Origin: Saprospira grandis DSM 2844
GTDB lineage: Bacteria; Bacteroidota; Bacteroidia; Chitinophagales; Saprospiraceae
Direction of reading: 5' to 3'
DNA length: 64,000 bases
Assembly: GCF_000275825.1 (NCBI RefSeq)
Contig: NZ_JH719942.1
Span: forward strand, 1,980,013 to 2,044,012
Shown: piece after piece, positions 8,681 through 17,116 of the stretch
Layout: every line of letters starts with the position of its first letter
Numbering within the stretch: position 1 is the first letter of the stretch
Translations under genes and position numbers: made by a program
Notes under the pieces: model-generated
Seen by the model: only the letters and a program-made list of their open reading frames with translations
Told to the model about the DNA's origin: nothing
The model's database searches: none

Positions 8681-9421
8681 ATGAAGTTAAGAGCCGAAAA
8701 TTTAATTAAGCAGTATGGCAGCCGCATGGTGGTCAAAGGAGTGTCTTTAGAAGTCTCTCAGGGCGATATTGTAGGCCTTTTGGGCCCCAATGGAGCTGGC
8801 AAAACCACTACTTTTTATATGACGGTGGGCTTTGTGCAGCCCAAAAGTGGAAAGGTCTATCTGGATGAGGAGGAAATCACGAATCTCCCCATGTATAAAC
8901 GAGCCCGAAAAGGCGTGGGCTATCTGCCTCAAGAAGCCTCTATTTTTCGCAAATTGACGGTGGAGGATAATATCAAGGCCGTCCTAGAAATGACCAAATT
9001 GACCAAAAAAGAACAGAGCCATAAACTGGAAGAATTACTGGATGAATTCTCTTTGCATAAGGTCCGAAAAAGCAATGGTGATACCCTTTCTGGGGGAGAG
9101 CGCCGCCGTACGGAAATTGCCCGTGCCCTAGCCGTTAATCCCAAATTTATCTTGTTAGATGAGCCTTTTGCGGGCATCGACCCCATTGCGGTGGAGGATA
9201 TTCAGACCATCGTTTGGCGGCTCAAACAAAAAAATATTGGCATTTTGATTACGGACCACAATGTGGGCGAAACCCTTTCGATTATTGACCGAGCCTACAT
9301 CATGGTGGATGGCAATATTTTTAAGGAAGGTGGCGCACATGAATTGGCCAACGATGCTAAGGTCCGAGAGCTTTATTTGGGCCAAAGTTTTGAATTAAAA
9401 CGGAAGTACGGACAGGTTTAG
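8681..9421 (+). CDS. lptB: LPS export ABC transporter ATPase LptB
   Basis: This is a 246-residue cytoplasmic ATPase that powers the LptB2FG extractor of lipopolysaccharide. Walker [10 protein letters not shown] is at 35-43, the signature LSGGE at 136-140 and Walker B ILLDEP at 157-162. The H-loop is [22 protein letters not shown] and [13 protein letters not shown] are typical of LptB rather than amino-acid ABC ATPases. It shares a transcript with the upstream ald, although the two functions are not obviously linked. Confidence 0.95.
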   Translation: MKLRAENLIKQYGSRMVVKGVSLEVSQGDIVGLLGPNGAGKTTTFYMTVGFVQPKSGKVYLDEEEITNLPMYKRARKGVGYLPQEASIFRKLTVEDNIKAVLEMTKLTKKEQSHKLEELLDEFSLHKVRKSNGDTLSGGERRRTEIARALAVNPKFILLDEPFAGIDPIAVEDIQTIVWRLKQKNIGILITDHNVGETLSIIDRAYIMVDGNIFKEGGAHELANDAKVRELYLGQSFELKRKYGQV

Positions 9422-9428
9422 CATGAAG

Positions 9429-9566
9429 TTTTGGGGCCTCCTGCCTGCGGCAGGCGCTACGTTTTGCAGCTCGCTGTTCGCTCGGCCCTTCGGCGCAAAG
9501 CGCCTCGGTCTGGCCCTGTGGGCCACTGCTACACATCGCTAGGCCTGCGGGCCTTCGGCCCTGTAG
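9429..9566 (+). repeat. GGGGC intergenic mosaic element, copy 5 (type B)
   Basis: TTTT-GGGGCCTCC, hairpin GCCTGCGGCAGGC, GCTACGTTTTGCAGCTCG, CTCGGCCCTTC, a variable hairpin GGCGC/GCGCC with an AAA loop, GGTCTGGCCC/GGGCC hairpin, ACATCGCTAGGCC. It sits between convergent genes, upstream of a bidirectional terminator. Confidence 0.87.
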
Positions 9567-9595
9567 AACCGAAAATAAGGACCATTTGGGCCAAA

Positions 9596-9629
9596 AAAAG
9601 AGGGAGCGCAAAGCGCTCCCTCTTTTTCA
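9596..9629. terminator. Bidirectional terminator between lptB and proline dehydrogenase
   Basis: A perfect 14-bp stem (AAAAGAGGGAGCGC / GCGCTCCCTCTTTT) with a three-base loop is flanked by A on one side and T on the other. It lies between the convergent stops at 9421 and 9636. Confidence 0.9.
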
Positions 9630-9635
9630 TTTGGG

Positions 9636-10811
9636 CTAATAGCCTTCTGTTTTTCGGCGTTTTAATTCCTGCTCAATGAGCTGTAGCTCTCGGCTCATTT
9701 CGCCATTGACCGAAGAGTTTTCTTGGGCGCGGCGAATCAAGTAGGGAATTACATCTTTGATGGGACCAAAAGGCATATACTTAGACACCCGATAACCCGC
9801 TTTGGCCAAATTGAAGGTCAGTTGGTCACTCATACCATAGAGCTGGCAAAAGCTGAGATGAGGGTGACGCTTGGGCAACTCTTCTTGCTCCATCAACTCC
9901 ACCTGATAGGCCGTACTAAACTGATTATGCGTAGCCACAGAAGAAGCAATGCGTTCATAATGTTCTACACAAAAGAGAACCGCCAGATTATAATCTCGGT
10001 CGGTAGCCTCTTTATTGGGTTGGATAGGAGAGGGATAACCCATTTTTTTGGCGCGATCTCGTTCTTTTTCCATATAAGCGCCACGGACCATCTTGGCCCC
10101 CAGCAAATAGCCACCTTCTAGAGCCTTTTCATAAGAATCTTTAAGAAACTGTAGGCGGTCGTGTCGGTAGAGCTGGAAGGTATTATAAACTACTACCCGT
10201 TCTTGGTTAAATTCGGCCATCATTTCATCGGTCAGCTGGTCGATAGCGTCTTGGATCCAGCTTTCTTCGGCATCAATGAAGAGGGCCATTTTTTTTTCTT
10301 GGGCAGATTGGCAAAGGACGCGCAAGCGTTCTTTGGCTCGATTCCAAGCGGCCTGTTCTGCCTCAGAAAGAATATCTCCAGCGGTAATTTTTTCGAGTAG
10401 GGCGTGCTGGGCCAAACCTGTTACTTTGGCGCTAATGATTTCTAGGCTTTCTTTATCGGCGGCAAAGGCCAGCGTTTTTAGAAACTCGTCTAGGGCTGTA
10501 TCAAAATCGGCTTCTGTATCTTTGGCCTCGGCCCCATAATCAAGGACCGTTTCTACGCCATAGACCTTGAGTTCTCGAACGGCCTTGAGGGTTTCGGGCA
10601 GGTTGCGCCCCCCGCAAAAGAGGTCGAAAATAGTGCTATGGATGAGCCCTTCTACGGGCAGCCCCCAATTGAGGGCCTTGAGGCCAAAGTGGCTCCCTAA
10701 GCCCACGAGCCAATCTTGGCTCATTGCGCGAAACAACCAGCGCATTTTTTGTAAGCGCCGATTGGAATACCGCTCGAAAGCGATTTTGGTGTTGTTAAAA
10801 TCTATTTGCAT
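9636..10811 (-). CDS. Proline dehydrogenase
   Basis: This is a 391-residue single-domain FAD-dependent proline dehydrogenase (proline to pyrroline-5-carboxylate). The beta/alpha barrel shows family motifs such as VLDYGAEAK, ALFIDAEESWIQ, VVYNTFQLYRHDRL, LGAKMVRGAYMEKER, ATHNQ, QLYGMSDQL and a C-terminal YMPFGP...PYLIRRAQENSS, which contributes proline-binding Arg residues. It is not fused to a P5C dehydrogenase, unlike proteobacterial PutA. The ATG at 10811 (MQIDFNNT) is used; an upstream in-frame extension would encode repeat-derived sequence. Confidence 0.92.
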   Translation of the reverse strand: MQIDFNNTKIAFERYSNRRLQKMRWLFRAMSQDWLVGLGSHFGLKALNWGLPVEGLIHSTIFDLFCGGRNLPETLKAVRELKVYGVETVLDYGAEAKDTEADFDTALDEFLKTLAFAADKESLEIISAKVTGLAQHALLEKITAGDILSEAEQAAWNRAKERLRVLCQSAQEKKMALFIDAEESWIQDAIDQLTDEMMAEFNQERVVVYNTFQLYRHDRLQFLKDSYEKALEGGYLLGAKMVRGAYMEKERDRAKKMGYPSPIQPNKEATDRDYNLAVLFCVEHYERIASSVATHNQFSTAYQVELMEQEELPKRHPHLSFCQLYGMSDQLTFNLAKAGYRVSKYMPFGPIKDVIPYLIRRAQENSSVNGEMSRELQLIEQELKRRKTEGY

Positions 10812-10855
10812 AAGGCATAGCTGTTTATCAAAGGAGGGAAGTTTTGAAGCGGCCC

Positions 10856-10893
10856 AAAAAAGCAGATATAGCAGGTCTAACGCCCTGCTATAT
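10856..10893 (-). terminator. Terminator-like hairpin upstream of proline dehydrogenase
   Basis: On the minus strand a 10-bp stem (ATATAGCAGG / CCTGCTATAT, 8-base loop) is followed by CTGCTTTTTT. It could end transcripts from the E1 dehydrogenase gene or attenuate read-through into the proline dehydrogenase gene. Confidence 0.55.
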
Positions 10894-10916
10894 AGACCAT
10901 CGCGAAGCGATACCAC

Positions 10917-11072
10917 TTCTAGCGTAGCGTTTCGGCTGAGGGATGGGCAGCAGTGGCCGCAGGCCAGACCGAGCTTTTTTGAAGCGGTAGCGAAAAAAAG
11001 CGAAGGGCCGAGCGATCAGCGAGCTGTGAGACAGCCCGACCCAAGCGAAGCGCAGGGGCAGCCCCAAAAAAA
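10917..11072 (-). repeat. GGGGC intergenic mosaic element, copy 6 (type A)
   Basis: On the minus strand: T-run, GGGGCTGCCCC, a TGCGCTTCGCTTGGGTCGGGC head (short GCG/CGC hairpin instead of GCCC/GGGC), CTGTCTCACAGCTCGC, CTCGGCCC, a long hairpin with GCTTTTTTTCGC/GCTTTTTTG-type arms, GGTCTGGCC/GGCC hairpin, CCATCCCTCAGCC. It lies between two minus-strand genes. Confidence 0.82.
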
Positions 11073-11079
11073 CATCATC

Positions 11080-13077
11080 CTAATAACTTAGAAGGCGGTC
11101 TAAGGTTTGGGCCAAACGGCTTTCGGGCAAGAAATTTCGTTCTAGGTCGGCGGCAAAAGGGACCGGCGTATCTAGGCTAGCCAAACGGAGAACGGGGGCA
11201 TCGAGATGCTCAAAAAGATGTTCGGAAATATGGGCCGAGAGCTCGCCTGCGATTCCGCCAAAGAGGCAATCTTCTTGAAGAATGAGGACGCGGTTGGTCT
11301 TTTGGACCGTAGCGGCGATGGCTTCATAATCGAGGGGGAGCAGGCTGCGTAGGTCGAGGATTTCGACATCTAGGTTCTGGGCTTCTACGTAGCGTTTGGC
11401 CCAGTGCACGCCCATGCCATAAGTAATAATACTGGCGGCTTGGCCTTCACGGATGAGCTTGGCTTTTCCAATTTCTAGGCTATAGTAATCGTCGGGAATT
11501 TCTTGGACAATTTCTCTAGAGCGATAAAGTGCTTTATGCTCGAAGAAAATGACGGGATTGGGGTCTTCAAAAGCGGCCAGCAGCAGGCCCTTGGCATCGT
11601 AGGGATTGGAGGGGTAGAGTACCTTGAGGCCGGGAGTATGCGTATACCAAGCCTCATTGCTTTGCGAGTGGTAGGGGCCAGCGCCTGTGCCTGCGCCTGT
11701 AGGCATACGGACCACTAGATCGACATTTTGGCCCCAGCGCCAATGTAATTTGGCGGCATTATTTACAATTTGGTTGAAGCCGCAGGTAGAAAAATCGGCA
11801 AATTGCATTTCCATCATGGCCTTATGGCCCTTAATCGAGAGGCCGATGCCTGCGCCAACGATAGCACTTTCGCAGAGGGGGGTATTTCTGACCCGTTCTT
11901 TACCAAACTGCTCGACGAAGCCCTCTGTAATTTTGAATACCCCGCCATAGTCGGCAATATCTTGGCCCATAAGGACCAATTTGGGGTGTTTTTCCATAGC
12001 TTGGCGGAGCCCATCAGAGAGGGCATCGACGAAGCGCTTTTCGGTTTTTGGGCCATTTGGGGGCGGCAACTGAGGGGCGTAGGGATTGGGGGCAAAAAGA
12101 TCGTCCAACTCCTTTTGCGTATTGGCTTGGACGGTGGGTTCGGCATAAGCGACCTTTAGGCCCTCCTCGATTTCCGTTTTAATTTGCTTGCGGAGCGCCT
12201 TAATATCCTCTTCTGTCAAGAGTTTTTCTTCTACTAAAAAGGCCTCATAATTATGGAGTGGATCTTTTTGGGCCCAGTGGTCCATGAGTTCTTGAGGGAC
12301 ATATTTGGTTCCGGAAGCCTCCTCATGGCCACGCATTCTGAAGGTATCGCATTCGAGTAGAATGGGGCGGGGATTTTTGCGCATTGACTTGGCCAGTTTG
12401 TCTACTTTTTGGTAGACCTCTAAAATATTATTGCCATCGATGCGGTGGCCTTCCATGCCGTAGCCTTTGGCCCGATCGACCAGATGTTTGCAGGCATATT
12501 GTTCGCTAGTGGGGGTAGAGAGGCCATAGCCATTATTTTCGATCACAAAAAGGACGGGTAAATTCCAGACCGCAGCCACATTGAGGGCTTCATGGAAATC
12601 GCCTTCGCTAGTGCCGCCTTCTCCGGTAAAGGCTAGGGCAATTTTTTGTTCTCCCTCTAATTTATGGGCCAGGCCGACGCCGCCAGCTAGGGCCAGCTGG
12701 GGGCCGAGGTGAGAAATCATGCCCACAATATGGTGCTCGGGGCTGCCGAAATGAAAAGAGCGGTCGCGGCCTTGGGTAAAGCCTAGGTTTTTGCCTTGCC
12801 ATTGGGCAAAAAGGCGTTCTAGGGGAACATTTCGGCTAGTGAAAACGCCTAGATTTCGGTGCATCGTGAAGATAAACTCATCTTCTTTTAGGGCGTTGGT
12901 GATGCCCACGGCAATGGCCTCTTGTCCTATTCCGGAGAACCATTTACTGATTCGGCCTTGGCGGAGGAGGACCAGCATTTTCTCTTCAATCATTCGGGGG
13001 CGGAGCAAGCCTTCATAGAGGGCCAGCAAACGCTTTTTGGACAGTCGTTTTTTATCAAATTTTAGCAAAGTGCTCAT
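11080..13077 (-). CDS. 2-oxoacid dehydrogenase E1, fused alpha and beta subunits
   Basis: This is a 665-residue thiamine-diphosphate-dependent E1 component in which the alpha subunit (about 1-330) and the beta subunit (about 345-665) form one polypeptide. The alpha half has RISKWFSGIGQEA and the TPP/Mg motif GEGG (152-155) ... ENN (180-182). The beta half opens RFVDALSDGLRQAMEKHPKLVLMGQDI and has EMQFADF and the transketolase C-terminal ILDLRSLLPLD. The sequence is closest to branched-chain (2-oxoisovalerate) E1, decarboxylating the 2-oxoacid and passing the acyl group to E2. No E2 or E3 gene is in this window. A TACCTTTG box lies 31 bases upstream. Confidence 0.9.
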   Translation of the reverse strand: MSTLLKFDKKRLSKKRLLALYEGLLRPRMIEEKMLVLLRQGRISKWFSGIGQEAIAVGITNALKEDEFIFTMHRNLGVFTSRNVPLERLFAQWQGKNLGFTQGRDRSFHFGSPEHHIVGMISHLGPQLALAGGVGLAHKLEGEQKIALAFTGEGGTSEGDFHEALNVAAVWNLPVLFVIENNGYGLSTPTSEQYACKHLVDRAKGYGMEGHRIDGNNILEVYQKVDKLAKSMRKNPRPILLECDTFRMRGHEEASGTKYVPQELMDHWAQKDPLHNYEAFLVEEKLLTEEDIKALRKQIKTEIEEGLKVAYAEPTVQANTQKELDDLFAPNPYAPQLPPPNGPKTEKRFVDALSDGLRQAMEKHPKLVLMGQDIADYGGVFKITEGFVEQFGKERVRNTPLCESAIVGAGIGLSIKGHKAMMEMQFADFSTCGFNQIVNNAAKLHWRWGQNVDLVVRMPTGAGTGAGPYHSQSNEAWYTHTPGLKVLYPSNPYDAKGLLLAAFEDPNPVIFFEHKALYRSREIVQEIPDDYYSLEIGKAKLIREGQAASIITYGMGVHWAKRYVEAQNLDVEILDLRSLLPLDYEAIAATVQKTNRVLILQEDCLFGGIAGELSAHISEHLFEHLDAPVLRLASLDTPVPFAADLERNFLPESRLAQTLDRLLSY

Positions 13078-13108
13078 AATCGTAATTGTTTAGTTGTGCT
13101 AACTAAAA

Positions 13109-13116
13109 CAAAGGTA
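13109..13116 (-). promoter_or_regulatory. Candidate -7 box of the E1 dehydrogenase gene
   Basis: On the minus strand TACCTTTG matches the Bacteroidota housekeeping consensus TAnnTTTG exactly, 31 bases before the ATG. The -33 region is weak. The same octamer occurs upstream of the aldehyde dehydrogenase gene. Confidence 0.5.
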
Positions 13117-13165
13117 AAAATCCTTTTGAAAATGTAGGAGTTGGCCTAGGTTTTCCGCTTTGGGA

Positions 13166-13477
13166 ATGGGCGTTATTTTTAATTTCTCTCAAAACTTTAT
13201 AAGGATTGAGTTACCTAAAAAACAATTGCCAGCATCTCAAAAAGGGTTGGTAAAAGGGGTGGTAAAAGACCTTGATGAACGCCAAATCGCACTATTAAAT
13301 CTAATAGCAGAAAACCCAAAGTATACAAAGGTGGAAATGGCCCAAAAAATAGGTGTTAGTACTACAACTATAGATAAACACTTGAAGGTATTAAAAGAGT
13401 TGAAGCTATTGAAGCGGCAAGGCGGTCGCAAAAATGGCTATTGGCAAATTCTGCATAAAAATGATAGAGGAGAGTGA
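13166..13477 (+). pseudogene. Winged-helix C-terminal remnant of an AlbA_2/Fic-type protein
   Basis: The product would have about 103 residues. Its second half is a winged helix-turn-helix (ALLNLIAENPKYTKVEMAQK, VSTTTIDKHLKVLKELKLLK) ending RQGGRKNGYWQIL. This ending is typical of the C-terminus of larger proteins with an AlbA_2 ATP-binding or Fic domain, and the first part (FNFSQNFIRIELP) reads like the final strand of such a domain. No RBS or clear promoter precedes it. I think it is the tail of a decayed gene, although a small stand-alone regulator is possible. The start is uncertain (TTG 13160 or ATG 13166). Confidence 0.55.
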
Positions 13478-13492
13478 TTTGATTTTAACAAA

Positions 13493-13525
13493 AAAAGCCC
13501 ACTAAGATAACCTTAGTGGGCTTTT
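13493..13525. terminator. Bidirectional terminator
   Basis: A perfect 14-bp stem (AAAAGCCCACTAAG / CTTAGTGGGCTTTT) with a 5-base loop lies between the HTH remnant and the convergent YbjN-like gene. Confidence 0.88.
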
Positions 13526-13544
13526 GCATGCTCAGTGATTTTGT

Positions 13545-13964
13545 TTAGGCGGCTTGGGCGTTATATTGTTTAACTTTAGTTTTAATTCGGGGCAGAAATT
13601 TTTGCATACAAGAGACATTGATCAGCAGGCAGCGGTCCAGCATGCGTTCGGAGAGTTGTTGGGCCTCGGTATCGATATAAGTTTTGAATCGGACCTCTCC
13701 GGTTTGTTGGTCGAGCTCGAAGTTGCCAAAGATGCGTTCATTATTGATTTGCATAAGGTAGAGGGCGAGTTCGGAGCGGTTTTCTTCTGGTACCTTAAAG
13801 GGGAGGACCGAATAAAAGGCGATGCCGGAGCGGCCACAAAGAAGCAGCATACAGGCCCAATGGCCTTCTGGGGCATCTACTTCAAAATCAAAAACCTGTT
13901 TGTTTTCTCGGATTTGGTAGGGCACGGCAATGCGTTCCAAGTACTTTTGGACCATTTTAAACAT
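13545..13964 (-). CDS. YbjN-like protein
   Basis: This is a 139-residue protein of the YbjN / type III secretion chaperone-like fold. It shows the short N-terminal helix, VFDFEVDAPEGHWACMLLLC, LYLMQINNERIFGNFELD, GEVRFKTYID, then a long C-terminal helix. Family members are small cytoplasmic proteins linked to stress and motility phenotypes, without a known enzyme activity. An internal ATG (13955) could also be the start. It is preceded on the same strand by the glucosaminidase gene, after a gap of 54 bases. Confidence 0.72.
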   Translation of the reverse strand: MFKMVQKYLERIAVPYQIRENKQVFDFEVDAPEGHWACMLLLCGRSGIAFYSVLPFKVPEENRSELALYLMQINNERIFGNFELDQQTGEVRFKTYIDTEAQQLSERMLDRCLLINVSCMQKFLPRIKTKVKQYNAQAA

Positions 13965-14018
13965 AAGCAGAAGTATTTAGCGATCTAAAGAAAATGGGAA
14001 AGAAAGAATAGGCGATTA

Positions 14019-14957
14019 TTATTTATCGTAGGCATCGAGTCCAAAAAACTCAATAATACCAATGAGCTTTTCGGCATATTTGGGGTCGGTGGCATAGCCT
14101 GCTTTTTTGAGGCCATGCGCCCAATCCTTATAATTGCTGCGGTCGAGTTTAGTGAGGGCCTTATAGCGGCGGCCCGAGAGGAGTTTGCTATGCTCGCGGA
14201 AACTGCGCCAGGGCGTTTCAAAAATGCGGAACATATCGTATTTGCTATCATCGGTATAATTGGCGCAGCGGCAGCCAATACATTTTGCGCGGCATTTGAT
14301 GCCAAAATGATTATTGTCATTTTTGGCCAAGCGGCTGTGGCCGGCATTGCTTTCGAGTAGGCCTTGGGCCAAGGTAATACTAACTGGAATATTAAAGAGC
14401 TCGGCCTCTTCTTTGGCCGTTTTTAGATATTGGTTGATGTAGTCTTTGCAAACGGCTAGTTTGGCTTGGACAATCTTCTGGGGAATGCCGTGCCGCTTGG
14501 CATAAGTGGGGTTAAGCACAAAACCCAAATTAGAATATTGGGCCGCTTTTTTTTGCTCCTCTGCCGTGAGGGCCGCTCCTACAGCCGTGGCCGCATTGGC
14601 CAAATTGAGGTTTTGCTTAATGTCCTTGCTCTTTTCTCTAATTTGCTCCCACCATGGTTTATCTAAGGCAGGCGTTTTGGCCGAGGCCGGCACCGCCTCC
14701 GCCTGAGGAGCCTCTTTCTGGCTGGCCAAAATGGCCGTGGGCGCCAAACTGCTGTTCATAGCCTGGCTCGATTGGGCCGATTGCTCGCCCATAGAAAAAT
14801 GAAAACTAAACTCTCTTTGCGAAAGCAAAAAAATAAGTAGGCCCATAAAACCCAAACGGACCCAGCCGTTGCGGCTGTAATCTTGGGTTTTTTTCCAACC
14901 GAATTGAATACGTTGGCGAATGGGGGCGGGCAGCTGTGGCAATTTAGACTGAGACAT
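14019..14957 (-). CDS. GH73-like glucosaminidase (peptidoglycan hydrolase)
   Basis: This is a 312-residue membrane-anchored protein. A basic cytoplasmic N-terminus and one transmembrane segment (about 32-46, VRLGFMGLLIFLL) are followed by a low-complexity Ala/Gln/Ser linker and a C-terminal glucosaminidase (FlgJ/GH73-like) domain. The domain has ITLAQGLLESNAGHSRLAK, which holds the probable catalytic Glu, then NNHFGIKC and the late YATDPKYAEKLI. Paired Cys residues (CRAKCIGCRC) are unusual and may form disulfides. It should cleave N-acetylglucosaminyl bonds of peptidoglycan in the periplasm. The ATG at 14957 excludes an upstream extension that would translate the promoter and a repeat element. 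Confidence 0.87.
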   Translation of the reverse strand: MSQSKLPQLPAPIRQRIQFGWKKTQDYSRNGWVRLGFMGLLIFLLSQREFSFHFSMGEQSAQSSQAMNSSLAPTAILASQKEAPQAEAVPASAKTPALDKPWWEQIREKSKDIKQNLNLANAATAVGAALTAEEQKKAAQYSNLGFVLNPTYAKRHGIPQKIVQAKLAVCKDYINQYLKTAKEEAELFNIPVSITLAQGLLESNAGHSRLAKNDNNHFGIKCRAKCIGCRCANYTDDSKYDMFRIFETPWRSFREHSKLLSGRRYKALTKLDRSNYKDWAHGLKKAGYATDPKYAEKLIGIIEFFGLDAYDK

Positions 14958-15178
14958 ATAGCGCTTGTTTTGTTGGTAGAGACAATTTGTAGGCGTTTCC
15001 TGCCTTACAAAAGCAAATTTAAAACAAATTGTTTCAAAAAGGAAAACAAAACCAACAAAAAGTTTTGGTTTTGGCCAAAATTCCAACTCCAAGGCCGATA
15101 AAAAGGGAGAATTATTCTTTGGATTCTCTTGTCCACGGTTGTATCTTGCCCATATCATTGGTCCTTTTGCGGTGGACA
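14958..15178. other. Divergent intergenic region, no gene seen
   Basis: These bases separate the glucosaminidase gene (minus) from element copy 7. They are AT-rich, with AACAAATTGTTTC-type short repeats, and presumably hold the glucosaminidase promoter. I see no ORF or RNA. Confidence 0.5.
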
Positions 15179-15322
15179 GGCCCCAAAGGGGCCGCAGGCT
15201 GAGGGATGGATAAGGGGGGCCGAAGGCCAGACCGAAGCCCAAAGGGCTGAAGGGCCGAGCAGACCTGCGAGCCCTGACACAGCCCGACCCGAGCGAAGCG
15301 AGGGGCAGCCCCCCCCAAAAAA
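15179..15322 (-). repeat. GGGGC intergenic mosaic element, copy 7 (type A)
   Basis: On the minus strand: T-run, then a stretch of G and CTGCCCC, a CGCTTCGCTCGGGTCGGGC head, TGTGTCAGGGCTCGCAGG, TCTGCTCGGCCC, a variable hairpin AGCCC/GGGCT, GGTCTGGCC/GGCC hairpin, CCATCCCTCAGCC, and a final GGCCCC/GGGGCC hairpin. It ends 7 bases before the ATG of the next gene. Confidence 0.85.
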
Positions 15323-15329
15323 ATAAGCC

Positions 15330-15866
15330 ATGTGGAGATTCTGGAAAAAGCGCTTTAAGTGGAGCCGCTTAGAAAAAGGAAAAGATTTGCAGGCGGCCCA
15401 AGAACGGCCCGTTCGGCTTTTTGTGCAGGCCAGGCTGAGTAATCCGCCCCGAAAAGCCTTGGTGGGTATTTGTTTGTTGGCCTATGAAGATGAGGACTTT
15501 GTCTATTGGGGCTATCCTTATTTTTGCCGCTTGTTTTCTGACCAACGTTGTGCCGATGAATTTTTTAAGAGCCCAAGGGCGGAGCTGGCTGATTTATATC
15601 CCGAATATAAACTAGATTTTTATAGCCTGCGCCTAAGGGAGCGGATTCGGGCTTGTATTCGAGAGCAGGAAGAGCTTTTGGATGGGGTTCATTTTTTGGG
15701 CTTTACTTACCGCATGCCGCCAAAAATTAAAACTAAAACAGATTGTTTTGAAATAGAGGTCCGGGCCTACCGGCGGTTTCGTTCTTCGGGAGAAGAGCGG
15801 AGCGAAAAACATAGCTATTACCTGAAATTGAGTCGGCCTGATTTGGCTCTGCTCGATTATCGTTAA
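15330..15866 (+). CDS. Protein of unknown function
   Basis: This is a 178-residue protein without signal peptide or membrane segment. The N-terminus is strongly basic (MWRFWKKRFKWSRLEKGK) and the body mixes aromatic and charged residues (YEDEDFVYWGYPYFCRLFSD). I do not recognise it. It ends 15 bases before the aminotransferase gene and is probably co-transcribed. Its ATG lies directly after a repeat element, so its promoter must be inside or upstream of that element. Confidence 0.65.
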   Translation: MWRFWKKRFKWSRLEKGKDLQAAQERPVRLFVQARLSNPPRKALVGICLLAYEDEDFVYWGYPYFCRLFSDQRCADEFFKSPRAELADLYPEYKLDFYSLRLRERIRACIREQEELLDGVHFLGFTYRMPPKIKTKTDCFEIEVRAYRRFRSSGEERSEKHSYYLKLSRPDLALLDYR

Positions 15867-15881
15867 ACAGATTATTTTAAG

Positions 15882-17015
15882 ATGAAGAAGATTCAAATGG
15901 TGGATTTGCAGAGCCAATACCGCCGCTTTAAAACAGAAATTGATGCTGCTATTCATGAGGTTTTGGATAGCTCGGCCTACATTAACGGTCCTGCGGTAAA
16001 GGGCTTTCAGGCTGCTTTGGAGGATTATCTAGGAGCCAAGGCCGTGATTCCCTGCGCCAACGGAACCGATGCCTTGCAAATTGCCCTGATGGCCCTAGAT
16101 TTGGCCCCTGGCGATGAGGTGATTGTGCCTTCTTTTACCTATGTGGCCACGGCGGAAGTGGCGGCCCTGCTGCGTTTGAGCATTGTGATGGTAGATGTTG
16201 ATCCTCAAACCTTTAACCTGCGTGCGGAGGATGTTGAGGCGGCCATTACGCCCCAAACTAAGGCGATTGTGCCCGTGCATCTCTTTGGCCAAAGCTGCGA
16301 TATGCAGCCCATTATTGAGCTGGCCGAAAAACACCAACTCTATATTGTAGAGGATAATGCGCAGGCCATTGGGGCCGATTATAGCTTCCCCAATGGCGAG
16401 CAGAAAAAGACGGGTTTGCTGGGCCATATTGGCTGCACCTCTTTTTATCCCTCCAAAAACTTGGGCGCTTATGGCGATGGCGGGGCCATTTTTACCAATG
16501 ATGAGGCCCTAGCCGATAAAATTCGCATGATTGCCAACCACGGCCAAAATCGCCGCTATTATCACGATCGGGTAGGGGTGAACTCTCGCCTAGATGGGAT
16601 TCAAGCGGCCCTTTTGCATGTAAAACTCAAGGCCCTAGATGAGTTTTCTGCCGCTCGCCGAAAAGCTGCGGACTACTATGATGCGGCCTTTGCCGACATT
16701 CAGGAGGTCCAAACGCCTTATCGCGCGCCTTATAGCAGCCATGTTTTTCATCAATATACTCTTTTGGTCCCCGCCGATCAGCGAGATGCTTTGCAAGCGC
16801 ATTTGCAGGCGGCTGAGGTGCCCTGCATGATTTATTACCCCCTCCCTTTGCACGAACAAGCCGCTTTTGAGGGCTTTGCCCGCAAGGCCCAGGCCGAACT
16901 GCCCAATACCAAAATGCTTTGCCAGCAGGTTATTTCTTTGCCTATGCACTCGGAGCTAGAGGCCGAGCAACTGGCTTATGTGGCCGAGCAAGTCAAGGCT
17001 TTTTTTAAAAAATAG
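15882..17015 (+). CDS. DegT/DnrJ/EryC1/StrS sugar aminotransferase
   Basis: This is a 377-residue PLP-dependent aminotransferase that transfers an amino group to a nucleotide keto-sugar, as in surface-polysaccharide or O-antigen synthesis. The N-terminus MVDLQSQYRRFKTEIDAAI is typical. CANGTDALQIAL and VEDNAQAIGA contact PLP. The Schiff-base lysine is Lys192 in SFYPSKNLGAYGDGG, with the NHGQNRRYYHD loop and GVNSRLDGIQAA following. No other sugar-biosynthesis genes are adjacent. A strong terminator follows 67 bases downstream. Confidence 0.92.
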   Translation: MKKIQMVDLQSQYRRFKTEIDAAIHEVLDSSAYINGPAVKGFQAALEDYLGAKAVIPCANGTDALQIALMALDLAPGDEVIVPSFTYVATAEVAALLRLSIVMVDVDPQTFNLRAEDVEAAITPQTKAIVPVHLFGQSCDMQPIIELAEKHQLYIVEDNAQAIGADYSFPNGEQKKTGLLGHIGCTSFYPSKNLGAYGDGGAIFTNDEALADKIRMIANHGQNRRYYHDRVGVNSRLDGIQAALLHVKLKALDEFSAARRKAADYYDAAFADIQEVQTPYRAPYSSHVFHQYTLLVPADQRDALQAHLQAAEVPCMIYYPLPLHEQAAFEGFARKAQAELPNTKMLCQQVISLPMHSELEAEQLAYVAEQVKAFFKK

Positions 17016-17082
17016 CCAGCCGCATAGGGGGAACATACTATATATAGTCTCTTTTTATTGTAGAATTATGTAAAGCCCTGCT

Positions 17083-17116
17083 AGACCTCTTCCTTTTGGG
17101 AAGGGGTCTTTTTTTG
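17083..17116 (+). terminator. Terminator of the aminotransferase gene
   Basis: An 11-bp stem (AGACCTCTTCC / GGAAGGGGTCT, one G-T pair) with a short T-rich loop is followed by a run of seven or more T. Confidence 0.88.
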
